Assembly (NCBI GenBank): GCA_009780275.1 | Contig: WRAI01000006.1 | Coordinates: 20,580-84,579, forward strand | Direction of reading: 5' to 3' | From: Oscillospiraceae bacterium | GTDB lineage: Bacteria > Bacillota > Clostridia > Oscillospirales > UBA929 | DNA length: 64,000 nucleotides | Shown: one piece after another, positions 34,401-42,387 of the stretch | Numbering within the stretch: the stretch's first letter is position 1 | Layout of the letters: the number at the start of each line of letters is the position of its first letter | Position numbers and translations under genes: made by a program | The notes under the pieces: generated by a model | What the model was told of the DNA's origin: nothing | Seen by the model: the letters and a program-made list of their open reading frames with translations, nothing else | Databases searched by the model: none

Positions 34401-36184
34401 ACGTCGTCAATCGTTTCTGTGTGTTGGTTAGAAGATAACTGCGGTGTGTCGGGTGTATTTTCATCGGCAAGTCGCTCCCATTCAACATCAAGGGCATTAT
34501 CAGCCGCCGTCCGCTCGTCAACAGTTAAAAATTTGTCCTCATCCATGAGTTGTCCTATGCGGCGTTGCACTTTCGCCCACGGCAGGGTTACAGGCTCGGC
34601 GTTGTCTTTAACGATATGCAAGCCCTCTTTTGAATACGGACTTGGCGTTGTCGCTTGCCCTGCATCATACTCTGCAAGCAGAAATTTGGCAGTATCACGA
34701 GCGCGGGCGTGTTCGTACATATACTCATAAACACGGATTTTACTAGATAAATCGCCGTTCCAGTCTATAATGGCTTGGTCTATGTCCTCTTGGGTTATGG
34801 TAGCAGCTTGCGGTGTCACGGTGGGATGTTCCACTTGGATAGAGCCACGAATGGTATCAATCTGCTCCTGCTCCGTTGGAAAGTCCATTAGCGAAAGTTG
34901 TTCAGACTGCTCAACGATGGTAATGCCCGCAAACGGCGAAACTAAGCCATTCTCGGAGGGGGGTTCTGTTTCGTGACCCCCCTGTTCAGTTTGCTCTAAC
35001 TGTGTATCAATTCCTTGACTATGACTGCCTCCGCTTGGGCTTTCAGCCCGTTCATGTGTGCTGTCCAGCCCTGCGGGTTGCTCGTTTTGCTCGGCGGCGG
35101 GTTCTGTGCGGATAGTTCCGCTATCAGCGAGTTCAACCGATTGTTCCCAATTACCTCGATTTCGAGGCAATGACGATACAGAGTCCCTTTCAAGCTGTGC
35201 CTCGTGTACAGAATCCCCCTGTGCTTGTTGAGGTATTCTTTCCTCATCATCCCGAATCGCCCCAGCGGTTGGCTCTGCTGGGGTATCGCTATGTTGGGTA
35301 TTAGATAATCCCCGCAATGGGAGTATGTTACTTTGTCTACTACCGCTACGCTCATGTCGTTGCCCTCCCAATCCCACGGCTTTTTGCCGTTCGTATTTTT
35401 TTATGGTTATTTCAATATCACGCAAAACTTCTTCGGACACATCGCTGACCGCTTTGCCGAGGGCGTATACGCTGTCGGGGGTGTTAAAATCAAAAACAGA
35501 TTGAAAATCCTCGTTTTCGATAAACTCCATCGGGTCAATGCCGCACCTTGACATAAGGGCGTAAGCGGTGCTAACCGTAAGAGCATCTTGGAACGTCACA
35601 CCGATATTAAATTCGTCAAGCCCATCAAGGAAACTGCCCTCTACGGCATAGTTAATATCACGCCTATTATCTTGATAGTAGCGCGCCGCAAGGGTCTGTG
35701 CAATGCTTTGAAGATAATCACCGAGCTGATTGCCACGCAGGGGTGTTCCGTTGTTTGCATCATATCCGGCGTAGCTTTCATCATCAATGTCAAACTTCTC
35801 AACGAGTGCATCAATCACGGAATTTTCATGTTCCCGCTTGACCGCCCACACGAACGGACGGCGGGGTTTCCCATACCGTCCGTCATGTGTGTCCGCTACA
35901 TCAAAAACATACTTTAATCTGCTTTCGCCGCTTGTATTATCAATGAGAGCAATACCCTTTGCGCCACGTTTTACAGAGCGGTTCATGGGCTTGTTCCACA
36001 TTTCAATCGGCGCACAAGCTACTGCATCGGGGCGTTGGGCGTGAATCATCAGTTGCTCGTCAAAGGGGTACTTGTAAAGCCGCCCTGCGGTATTAAGAAA
36101 ACCCGTCCAATCGCCCATGCTTTGGGTAACTTGGCGGGTCTGCTGGTCGGCAAGGTCGGCGTACATTTGAAGTTTATTCGTCAA
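28451..36184 (-). CDS. Giant N6-methylase/Strawberry-notch-like helicase of ICEs
   Basis: About 2577 residues. Domains in order (numbered from 36214): an N-terminal region (GDWTGFLNTAGRLYKYPFDE) common to such ICE proteins; a low-complexity Gln/Glu-rich linker; two MutS domain I-like units (about 755-850 degenerate, about 860-960 with LFYRLGDFYEVMGSDA and VPLVGVPAHALDGYVDRLV); an N6-adenine methylase with EPSAGIGG and NPPFSSSAER (about 1200-1270); and a helicase with GDGTGVGKGRT (about 1600), FDEAH (about 1703) and GFGRSHRSNQ (about 2100). It probably protects or remodels element DNA during transfer. The start is TTG 36184 with GGAGG nine bases upstream. The linker contains a palindromic repeat at 34957-34983. 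Confidence 0.88.
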   Translation of the reverse strand: MTNKLQMYADLADQQTRQVTQSMGDWTGFLNTAGRLYKYPFDEQLMIHAQRPDAVACAPIEMWNKPMNRSVKRGAKGIALIDNTSGESRLKYVFDVADTHDGRYGKPRRPFVWAVKREHENSVIDALVEKFDIDDESYAGYDANNGTPLRGNQLGDYLQSIAQTLAARYYQDNRRDINYAVEGSFLDGLDEFNIGVTFQDALTVSTAYALMSRCGIDPMEFIENEDFQSVFDFNTPDSVYALGKAVSDVSEEVLRDIEITIKKYERQKAVGLGGQRHERSGSRQSNILPLRGLSNTQHSDTPAEPTAGAIRDDEERIPQQAQGDSVHEAQLERDSVSSLPRNRGNWEQSVELADSGTIRTEPAAEQNEQPAGLDSTHERAESPSGGSHSQGIDTQLEQTEQGGHETEPPSENGLVSPFAGITIVEQSEQLSLMDFPTEQEQIDTIRGSIQVEHPTVTPQAATITQEDIDQAIIDWNGDLSSKIRVYEYMYEHARARDTAKFLLAEYDAGQATTPSPYSKEGLHIVKDNAEPVTLPWAKVQRRIGQLMDEDKFLTVDERTAADNALDVEWERLADENTPDTPQLSSNQHTETIDDVEFVFTTVTPRAAEVSPQAQETEQPSEMQPETASVTSQGSPPPVFFVDWQAAQHDFDMNLYQDRDKIGYNKDGVEYAVGKMGDYTYITTTTGITPWGDITGATNIPRDVWEQMNAYRNGELSDDDVRVNYMSVLDAHKQALQAEIATPQGNELWREYQALSGEHQDKIALKHGGGYFYAIGEDAHVLSKQYELTLVMGDFGLAEYQPYISIPLHALDEYIERFTNDGRSVAVGYGIEGNIVHEGKPLLDVSDNSLEPQGSPMWQDYTAIANEHKDKILFYRLGDFYEVMGSDANAVSKFLNLALVGRDVGLDERVPLVGVPAHALDGYVDRLVSEGFGVAVRHGMDDVTVHEAVPQLSITEDEPQQDTAAEYSLSYRFLSDPDRIIVFNDIDPDEIDIVGRVHADGEVVITKENVPQSVIDELTAYGIENFDELRESAEASLQRMMDAAVAIGRAYDESLEITDPPQVNEITTVQAATSPTTEIAAFVQSKLENGERFTSAELFAAATQAYGDTMANNAFTSKDAYDAMELGVNQYVLSVDNLSHESMMNALELFPTQTRRTAEMEKFQQFSTPPSIAYLANWAANVTADDVVLEPSAGIGGIAVFAKKDGATVFVNELDKRRLEILKNLPFDGFFNEDAEQINNIHGDKLEPTVIVMNPPFSSSAERNIHDTKIGAKHIDEALKMLAPNGRLVAIVGQGMADDAPAFRSWWRDIKAQYNVKANIGVDGKNYNKYGTTFGIQVLVIDKNGATVEPVKTAFIENLTDLQNILGGIRNDRPSIEIDSGHERIIATPTRSETITEREPERKPDESVFAPSGRTDTAVGGTGREQTTTSELGAVSDGTPSTPPDPASVGDDGLAPIVHGERHRGNDGRNDVNPEFGRVDDAVSGQSLGSIEPRLTPPKPVKTELTDSIFENYEPQPLLLTNVQPHPANISESAAMSAIQPPPVTYKPTLSQDIISNGILSDVQLEAVTYAGQSHKQTLPNGNTRGFFLGDGTGVGKGRTVTGIILDNFNQGNKKAVWLSENRGLVPDAKRDVTALFGNSDLVTEFEGGKKADASLSNDEAILFATYSALSKGFDQSDSNFEKIVNWLGKDFDGVIVFDEAHNMANSTASKGNRGIKKASQRGMAGLAIQDALPNAKIIYSSATGATEVENLRYAERLGLWGEGTAFPNGDDFVHRIKAGGLAAMELIARDMKAMGVYLSRNISYEDVAYDKIVHELTPNQRQIYDELARSWQVVLQNLNAALKTTNQDKDGTAKGRAYGAFWSAEQRFFNQILTAMQVPSMIADIQKQLDNDNSVVIQLVSTNESAQEREFARLQEHELDLEDFDLTPKQMLMSYIENSFPTVQFEKYEDENCNERSRPVFDSEGNAVINREAVKQKDELLDKLGSIKVPASALDMIINHFGSDMVAENTGRKRRVVVTDGKAREENIASKKQADVSAFQDGDKRIIVFSRAGGTGKSYHADKSAKNQQHRVHYLLQAGWQADAAVQGFGRSHRSNQVSSPTFSLVTTDLKGQMRFISTIAKRLDQLGALTKGQRQTGSQGLFTAGDNLENAFAADVLAGYYKSLILNRVEGVEDGMAVIEKLGLKDKLVDEYGQIIVTANEMREVNKFLNRILSLECNEQNAVFDGYAERLHIATEKALQDGTLDRGLENFKADKVVLNEVTDIRADESTGATTKYFNLTTHNKIKPLEFENIKTDNSAFIGFYQSKNTGAVRAAFKTSSVTDEHGNITENCRLTGQDGNEYMPLGRLMGNWNKLTPETAEKLWDKAVSELPEFRTNNLHLIGGTVLPVWDKLPIENVRIYRVLTSDGDLLIGRVIPEDAIDATLEKLGATREKEKIETVDLLKNIKSGDTVYLDNDWRIVQRRVSNEQRIEVIGADFLHNDLLTKKGLFTERIGYQTRYFIPAEKDTIRILDDVLKIAPVSYVSKAGRTNDRVAAKSNSAKGRPSMLDDLERYAQKSRAEFGGGDAPTQKKETTL
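34957..34983. repeat. Palindromic repeat copy 1
   Basis: AGGGGGGT (34957-34964) pairs with ACCCCCCT (34976-34983) around an 11-base loop TCTGTTTCGTG. The same unit appears at 23306-23333 and 57945-57972, each time inside a coding sequence. Confidence 0.6.
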
Positions 36185-36425
36185 CAGCATCCCCCTCCAA
36201 AAGCATTTCATCATCGGCTATAAAAAAGCCGAGTTCCGCAAATTCCTCGTCCGTAAGGCCGTCCAACTTTTCAAGCGTTGAGCCGAATATCTCAATCATG
36301 TCCGGCTCATACACATCATGGAGGGCTGTCACGAGGTCATTCCGCAAGATTTCACGGTCTGCGGTATCGAAAATGCTCATAAGGTTAAGTTCCTCGGTGC
36401 TGAATTTATCAAGGGCGATTATCAT
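36174..36425 (-). CDS. TTRAP-like transposon-transfer-assisting protein
   Basis: 83 residues, acidic and helical (STEELNLMSIFDTADREILR, GLTDEEFAELGFF). It resembles the small Firmicutes family named putative transposon-transfer assisting protein (TTRAP), found in the same place in Tn1549-like elements. ATG 36425 has GGAGG upstream and starts 5 bases after the preceding gene. Its end overlaps the TTG start of the giant helicase gene, so translation is coupled. Confidence 0.75.
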   Translation of the reverse strand: MIIALDKFSTEELNLMSIFDTADREILRNDLVTALHDVYEPDMIEIFGSTLEKLDGLTDEEFAELGFFIADDEMLLEGDAVDE

Positions 36426-36429
36426 AGGA

Positions 36430-39400
36430 TTAAACCTCCATTTCTGTTTTCTTTTTGGACTTGTCGGGGGTATCAAGCCCCGGCTGTGCCTTGCCGTCAT
36501 ACTCGGTTTTGCTTTTCTTTTCCCCTGTGGCGAGAGCGTTCATCAATGAGGGCTTTTCTTTCTCTACCTTGCGGAATTTATCTACCAAGCCCTCTATCAA
36601 TATCTTGTGTGATTGCAAGTGAACATCGGGCGTAGGTGTGTCAAACCCTTTCGCCCATTCCTTGCTGGCGGCGGTTAATCTGCCGTCATGGTCGGAGTAA
36701 TTCACGTTGCTTGCCAAAACCCACGCCACACGGTCAGCACCGTATTTATCAATAACACCACGGATGGCGGTATCAAGGTCATAACGGTGTGTGTCGTAAT
36801 TGCTTGCGATAACGGCATTATCAATCGCATTACCGCACTCTACGTTTAGCTTGCGGCTGTCGTGAAATTCCTCGATTTCGCCCTTTTGCAAAGCCTCATC
36901 AGCCGAAAGCGAATATATGGGCTGGTCTTTGCGGGGAATATCGGGTATTTCAGCGGTGGGCGGGTCTGCGGGTGTCGGCGGTGGTTCGTTACCGCCTTGC
37001 TCCACGGCAGAGGCAGCTTGCTCCGGCTGTTTTTCTACCCCAAGAAATGCAGAGAGTTCAGCAAATCCAACCCTGTCAACAAAATGAGAAGTTATCTCGC
37101 CGCCTTGATTAAGAACGACAACATCACTCACAGACAGGCTATGCCCCGAAAAATCCTTTGGCGGGTCATTGAATTTTTGAAAAATGCCCTCCAACGTGGT
37201 GTCGGGGGCAAGCGGCTCGGTGTGAACAATCACATAATTATTACGGTTGACTTCCAATCCCCGCTGTTCAAGAGAATCAAGCCCCTCAAAGCGAACATCC
37301 CTTGCTTTTTCTACACCGTCCATAATCTGATAAATGGCGAATGTGTCCTCTTTGGCATTGATAAAGTCGGATTCGATTGCCGCCTCTTGTTGCTGATTGG
37401 TCTTGTTTTCGTTTTCCCTGTATTCAAGGGATTTTTGCCAGTCCTCACGTTCGATGCCGTAGATACCCTCATGGGCTTTGAGTTCATTCAAATCGTAAGC
37501 CATTGCCTCCGTGCCGTCCTCGTAGAGCATAAAAATGGTATGGTCTTGTTCGTGCAGCTCGGCGGCTCGGATATATTTCAAGGGCAACATATCATCGGAG
37601 GTATAACCGTATTCATCCCTGTCACCTACGCTGATGCTGGGGTCGGGCATAAATTCTTTATCCCACGGCGGCGGGGGCGGGTCGTAATCTTTGCCAGCCA
37701 TTTCAACGGCATAAATCTGTTTCCAGTCCGCAGTTGATAACCGCTTAATTTCGATTTTGACATCATCGGGCAAGGCATCATCAAGAAAGGTGATTTCACG
37801 GTCAAAATTGATTGTGGCGAGAAATTTCGGCTGTCCGTCCTTGTCCTCGGTTTCGTTCCAGTTCCAAACTTCTACGCCGTTTTCCATTGGCCCCGAACCG
37901 ATGTGATAAAAGGCGGGTGATTGCCTGTCAACTTCGGCTTGATGGGTCTGCTCGTTAATCAGCTTTACATCGTTGATTATTTGCACTACTTCGGGCGGTA
38001 GCTTGTCCTCGAAATAGGTCACGTTCCGAGAAGAATCAACATGAGCCACTTTCGTTATACCGCCAACGGTTTCAATCGCCCCTGTGTTGTCTTTTTCAAG
38101 ATTGTTGAGTATGGTCGTACCCTCGTTGTCGTACACAAACGCAAGGCTAAACGGCTTTTTGTCGGTATTAAAGTACACGGTGGGGTCGGAGTATTCCTCG
38201 TCACGGAGTATGGCGGTAACAGGCGCAAAACCTTGATTGTCAATGTTCACAAGCCAACTCGCCGCAAAATCATTTATCTGCCCCTGCAAGCCTGTGATTG
38301 TCCGCTCGTTGCCGTTGCCGTCAATGCTGTGTCCTACGCCGTCCTCGATACGCTGGTAGAGCGGCGGCATAGATTGTTGAAACTCTACGGCGGTGGCGGT
38401 TTTGGTTGCTTGGTCTACATCAAACACAATCATGGGGTCGTACATCAAATCGCCGTTCATGGTGTAGGTGTGCATGATTGAGAGTTTGTCGGTATCAATC
38501 CACTCTAACGACAACGGCATAAACCCAGCCCCAGCCTCGCTACGCTGATACGAAAATTCGCCGCTCGTAATCTGCGGGAATAATGCCGCCAGCTTTTCAT
38601 AGTTGCGTTGTTCAAGCGTGGCGGGAGCAATCGGCGCAACCTCGGCTTGTTTGGTCGGTTCGGGCTTTATCGTCATGTTGTTCACCATTTGCACTACTTC
38701 ATTGACGGTAAATTCCACTCCGGCGATTGTTTCCGTGGTGCTTTCGGTGGTAAATTGCGGCTCGGTGGGAGTTTTAACCGCTTGGGTCGGCGGCGGGGTT
38801 TCGGCAGCCTGTTCAGCAGGAGCGGTCATATCAATGCCACGTTCTTTACAGATAGCCTTAAAGCGGTCATCAATGGCGTTGATTAGAGTGTTCGCCTCTT
38901 TGCGAATGGTGTCTTGTGATGCCTTAAACTCGTTCATGTCATGCGTACCCCAAGTAGCAAGGTAGCCGAATGAGTTTGCCCCGGTTTCAATTCCGTATTT
39001 TTGGCACACGACATATGAAACGCTCTCTGCCTCAATTTCCTTAACGTCCTTTGAGGCGGGCTTTTCGTTCTCGGCGGCGTTTTCACGGTCATGCAGTCGG
39101 GCATGGGTGATTTCGTGGATTATGGCAGACACGGTTTGGATTTCGCTCATGCCCTCACGGATGCCGATTTTTTCACCGTAGCGGCAGTAGCCGTCTTGGT
39201 TCTCGTTCATCGGTTCAAACACAATCGGCAGGGGCGATATTTCCCGCAGGGTGTCTATAAATGCCTCGTAATGCTCCACGTTCCCGGTCAAGTCCTCGAC
39301 AAGCTGGGGCAAAGGTTCACCCGCCGTTTGGCTCACATCAAAGACAGGCACTAATTTGAACGCCACACTACGCTTGGTGAGTTCGGTCAATTCCTCCATG

Positions 39401-39783
39401 ACAGGCTTGCCGTTATCGTCCAAAACTGCTTTGCCTGTTTGCGGGTCAATTTTTTCAAATAGCTGTGTCTTGGGCTTGATTTCAATGGGTGCAAAAATCC
39501 GCAGAGCAGTTTCTCCCCGCTTTGGAGAGCGGTTAAATTTTTCTTTCCACAGCTTAAAACTGGCTACCCTTGTGGCTTTTGGCATTTGTGAATGAATAAG
39601 CATGATGTTACGGCTTGAATAATTGTGGAAATGTGACATAGATTTCAAATATTCCTTGTACTTGTCGCTTGAAAACAAGTCTTGTACGCCCGCCTCCAAC
39701 TTGTCGGTGAGTTCTTTGGTGCGGACTTCGTTTTCTTCTTGCCAAGCCTGTCTATCGAATTTTGGTTTTGCTGTATCAGCCAT
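36430..39783 (-). CDS. ArdC-like/zincin, YodL and DUF3849 multidomain protein
   Basis: 1117 residues. The N-terminal 300 residues match the ArdC-type ssDNA-binding domain and its zinc-protease-like part (HNYSSRNIMLIHSQMPKATR, then HEITHARLH at about 221). The middle has a segment with GYTSDDMLPL and LYEDGTEAMAYDLNELKAH seen in LPD/DUF4316-like modules. A YodL domain follows (about 808-895, FAIYQIMDGVEKARDVRFEG, GHSLSVSDVVVLNQGG), and a DUF3849 domain (about 960-1050, DRVAWVLASNVNYSDHDGR). ArdC proteins protect incoming single-stranded DNA from host restriction, which suits the first gene block after DNA entry. ATG 39783 overlaps the preceding gene by eight bases. Confidence 0.85.
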   Translation of the reverse strand: MADTAKPKFDRQAWQEENEVRTKELTDKLEAGVQDLFSSDKYKEYLKSMSHFHNYSSRNIMLIHSQMPKATRVASFKLWKEKFNRSPKRGETALRIFAPIEIKPKTQLFEKIDPQTGKAVLDDNGKPVMEELTELTKRSVAFKLVPVFDVSQTAGEPLPQLVEDLTGNVEHYEAFIDTLREISPLPIVFEPMNENQDGYCRYGEKIGIREGMSEIQTVSAIIHEITHARLHDRENAAENEKPASKDVKEIEAESVSYVVCQKYGIETGANSFGYLATWGTHDMNEFKASQDTIRKEANTLINAIDDRFKAICKERGIDMTAPAEQAAETPPPTQAVKTPTEPQFTTESTTETIAGVEFTVNEVVQMVNNMTIKPEPTKQAEVAPIAPATLEQRNYEKLAALFPQITSGEFSYQRSEAGAGFMPLSLEWIDTDKLSIMHTYTMNGDLMYDPMIVFDVDQATKTATAVEFQQSMPPLYQRIEDGVGHSIDGNGNERTITGLQGQINDFAASWLVNIDNQGFAPVTAILRDEEYSDPTVYFNTDKKPFSLAFVYDNEGTTILNNLEKDNTGAIETVGGITKVAHVDSSRNVTYFEDKLPPEVVQIINDVKLINEQTHQAEVDRQSPAFYHIGSGPMENGVEVWNWNETEDKDGQPKFLATINFDREITFLDDALPDDVKIEIKRLSTADWKQIYAVEMAGKDYDPPPPPWDKEFMPDPSISVGDRDEYGYTSDDMLPLKYIRAAELHEQDHTIFMLYEDGTEAMAYDLNELKAHEGIYGIEREDWQKSLEYRENENKTNQQQEAAIESDFINAKEDTFAIYQIMDGVEKARDVRFEGLDSLEQRGLEVNRNNYVIVHTEPLAPDTTLEGIFQKFNDPPKDFSGHSLSVSDVVVLNQGGEITSHFVDRVGFAELSAFLGVEKQPEQAASAVEQGGNEPPPTPADPPTAEIPDIPRKDQPIYSLSADEALQKGEIEEFHDSRKLNVECGNAIDNAVIASNYDTHRYDLDTAIRGVIDKYGADRVAWVLASNVNYSDHDGRLTAASKEWAKGFDTPTPDVHLQSHKILIEGLVDKFRKVEKEKPSLMNALATGEKKSKTEYDGKAQPGLDTPDKSKKKTEMEV

Positions 39784-39997
39784 CGTTTACCTCCTTTGCG
39801 AGTTTTTCTTTGAGCATGAGCAGGGTCGGTTTGTGCTTGTTATCGTACGTTTCGGCGTTTGCCACCGCCGCACGGAAAGCCTTGTCTTTCTTCAAATCAT
39901 CAAGAAATTCCATGATGTGGGGGCAGATGCCAAACTTGCCTTGTTTACAGTAAAGGCAATAATCACAGTCCATGTCGGCGTATTTGTACTTGTACAT
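39776..39997 (-). CDS. Small cysteine-rich protein of unknown function
   Basis: 73 residues. CDYCLYCKQGKFGIC (about 11-25) gives four cysteines suited to bind a metal, followed by a helical charged tail (DDLKKDKAFRAAVANAETYD). AAGGAGG stands before ATG 39997, and the stop overlaps the ArdC-like gene start, so it belongs to the same operon. Similar small proteins occur at this place in related ICEs; no function is known to me. Confidence 0.68.
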   Translation of the reverse strand: MYKYKYADMDCDYCLYCKQGKFGICPHIMEFLDDLKKDKAFRAAVANAETYDNKHKPTLLMLKEKLAKEVNDG

Positions 39998-40073
39998 AGA
40001 ATCGCTCCCTCCTTGTGAAATTGAAAAAGCCGCCTACGCGCGCAGTAGACGGCTTTTCGGTGCAGATTAGTGG

Positions 40074-40298
40074 TTAAATATCGTCAAGGGATTGGTTGCG
40101 GTCATCTTTGTGTCGTTCCCGCCGAGCATCGGCAATATTACCCTTGTGCCGTTCTCGTTTTTGTTGCTCCAATGCCTCCAAATGCTCTAAAACAGAGGGG
40201 CGAGAGGCGTTATTGATAATGCCGTCACCGACCAAGTTATAGTTGTCCTCGGCGGCGATTTCAGCCGCACTAAGGTAGTTCGGTTTCTTCTTAGCCAT
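40074..40298 (-). CDS. Small DUF4316-like ICE protein
   Basis: 74 residues, highly charged. NYLSAAEIAAEDNYNLVGDG and INNASRPSVLEHLE resemble the C-terminal DUF4316-type module of ICE proteins, here as a stand-alone gene. ATG 40298 overlaps the topB stop by eight bases, and AAGGGGG is upstream. Function unknown. Family call is from memory of the motif and moderate. Confidence 0.62.
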   Translation of the reverse strand: MAKKKPNYLSAAEIAAEDNYNLVGDGIINNASRPSVLEHLEALEQQKRERHKGNIADARRERHKDDRNQSLDDI

Positions 40299-42387
40299 TC
40301 ATCGCCCCCTTTGATTCAAACTCCATTTTGAAAGACGGATAACCCTCGCCGCTATCGTCCAAGATGATTGTGGCGTTGTAGGGCTTGCCCGATTTTTCGG
40401 AGTGCAGCCCTTTCAAAAAAACACGCCCTTTTGTGATAAGGGCGGTGGCAATTTTGGCTGTGAGCGTTACCCGCTTTGTCGTGAAGTATTTGCTTTCCTT
40501 GAAAATAGCGAATTTGCAACCCTTATTATTGCAGAAGAAACCCTTTGGGGATTCAGCGACACCGCCGCCGCATCGAGGACACTCGGCGATAACCGCACCG
40601 CCGCCAGTAGACGGTTTGTTTGACGGGAACAGGGCTTTAAGCTCGTCCGGCACGGCGTTGTGTGTTTTCACCGTGTCGGCAACGGATTGATTGATAGCCG
40701 ACATGAATGTGTCAGCGGTCAACTCGCCCTGCTCAATGCGTTTAAGGTCATGTTCCCATTCGGCAGTCAGCTTGGGGGATTTCACGGCATCGGGCAGTAC
40801 CTTGATGAGATTCACGCCCTTGTCGGTAGGAAGTAGTAGCTTATCCTTGCGTTTCAATAACTCCGATTTCACAAGGTTTTCAATGATTGCCGCTCGTGTT
40901 GCGGGAGTTCCAAGCCCCTTGCGTTCGGCATCATCGGGCATATCTTCCGCTCCCGCCGTTTCCATTGCGGACAAGAGCAAATCCTCCGTGTAATGCTTGG
41001 GGGGGTTGGTGAAACCCTCACGGACGGAGGTATTCACCGTAAACTGCTCCCCCTCGGTCATTTCGGGCAAGGGTTTGTCCTCGTCCTTTTTGGTTTTACC
41101 GATACTGACGAAAAACGCTTGTTCCACGGCTTTCCAGCCGTTTTGCATGATGGTCTTGCCCTTTGTCGTAAAGACTTCGCCGCCACATTCCAGCGTTATT
41201 ACCGTTTCGGCGTAAAGGTGCTTATCCGTTACGGCAGATACAAGGCGGGTGCAAATCATCAAAAGGATATTCCGCTCGGCGGTAGGCAGGGCAGAAATGT
41301 CAGCTTTTGGCATGGTTGGTGTGGGTATGATTGCGTGGTGGTCGGTGACTTTGGCGTTGTTCACCACTTGGGGAACATTCACGCCCTCGGCACTAACCGT
41401 AAACGGCAGCCCAGCCGCTACGCTCTGCACAAGAGCAGGGATGCCGCCCGCCATATCCTCGGTGATATATCTGCTATCTGTTCTTGGATAGGTGACGATT
41501 TTCTGCTCGTAGAGGTTCTGCACGGCGTTCAAAGTCTGTGCGGCGGTGTAACCGAAAAGCCTGTTAGCCTCTCGTTGTAGGGTTGTGAGGTCGTGCAGCT
41601 TGGGGGCAGATTCGGACTTGTCCTTTCGCTCCACGGACTTCACAACGGCGGCATTGCCGTTGCAAGCGGCGGCGATAGCCTCTGCGGTTGCCTTATCCGT
41701 CAGCTTTTCCCGCTCGGCTTTGATAGCGGCGGTTGCCTCTACTACATAAAATGGCTCTTTGATAAAGTTCGAGATTTTATCCTCCCTTTCCACAATCATG
41801 GCAAGGGTCGGGGTCTGAACACGCCCGACACGGAGTTGTGCGTTATACAGGACAGAGAATAGGCGGGAGTAGTTCATGCCGACAAGCCAATCGGCTTGCT
41901 GGCGGCACTTGGCAGAGTGAAACAGCCCATCGTAATCCCCGCCGTCTTTAAGGTTGCGAAAGCCGTCAGCGATTGCGGATTCTTCCATACTACTAATCCA
42001 AAGTCGCTTGATAGGCTTTTTGCATTTTGCGTGTTCGTAGACAAGGCGAAAAATTAACTCGCCCTCTCGTCCAGCATCACAAGCGTTTGTGATTGTGCCA
42101 ATATCCTTGCGTTTCATTAAATCTACAAGGATTTTCAACTGCTTTTTCGTACTGGCGGCGGGGGTGTATTTCCACTCTTGCGGAGCAATCGGCAAATCCT
42201 CATACCGCCACTTGGAATGTCGCTCATCATAGGCTTGCGGCTCGGCAAGCCCCAGCAGATGCCCGACACACCATGAAATTACATAACCATTGCCCTCATA
42301 ACTACCGTCACGGCGGGTCTTTGCGCCCAGCACATCAGCCAAAGCCTTAGAAACAGAAGGCTTTTCGGCGATAACGAGGTTTAGCAT
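40291..42387 (-). CDS. topB: DNA topoisomerase III (type IA)
   Basis: 698 residues. The N-terminal Toprim starts IAEKPSVSKALADVLGA and has DAGREGELIFR. The active-site Tyr is in VTYPRTDSRYI at about 298. A C-terminal zinc finger (CPRCGGG...CNNKGC) is present. The enzyme relaxes or decatenates single-stranded regions and is standard in Tn1549/CTn-type elements, where it may help process transferred DNA. ATG 42387 has GGGGG upstream and lies inside the end of the LPXTG-protein gene. Confidence 0.93.
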   Translation of the reverse strand: MLNLVIAEKPSVSKALADVLGAKTRRDGSYEGNGYVISWCVGHLLGLAEPQAYDERHSKWRYEDLPIAPQEWKYTPAASTKKQLKILVDLMKRKDIGTITNACDAGREGELIFRLVYEHAKCKKPIKRLWISSMEESAIADGFRNLKDGGDYDGLFHSAKCRQQADWLVGMNYSRLFSVLYNAQLRVGRVQTPTLAMIVEREDKISNFIKEPFYVVEATAAIKAEREKLTDKATAEAIAAACNGNAAVVKSVERKDKSESAPKLHDLTTLQREANRLFGYTAAQTLNAVQNLYEQKIVTYPRTDSRYITEDMAGGIPALVQSVAAGLPFTVSAEGVNVPQVVNNAKVTDHHAIIPTPTMPKADISALPTAERNILLMICTRLVSAVTDKHLYAETVITLECGGEVFTTKGKTIMQNGWKAVEQAFFVSIGKTKKDEDKPLPEMTEGEQFTVNTSVREGFTNPPKHYTEDLLLSAMETAGAEDMPDDAERKGLGTPATRAAIIENLVKSELLKRKDKLLLPTDKGVNLIKVLPDAVKSPKLTAEWEHDLKRIEQGELTADTFMSAINQSVADTVKTHNAVPDELKALFPSNKPSTGGGAVIAECPRCGGGVAESPKGFFCNNKGCKFAIFKESKYFTTKRVTLTAKIATALITKGRVFLKGLHSEKSGKPYNATIILDDSGEGYPSFKMEFESKGAMNG

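Noticed and set aside
36862..37737. 291-codon plus-strand frame
   Set aside because: Entirely antisense to the ArdC/YodL/DUF3849 gene, whose domains are clear; no ribosome site.
40993..41580. 195-codon plus-strand frame
   Set aside because: Antisense to topoisomerase III, which shows all its motifs here.
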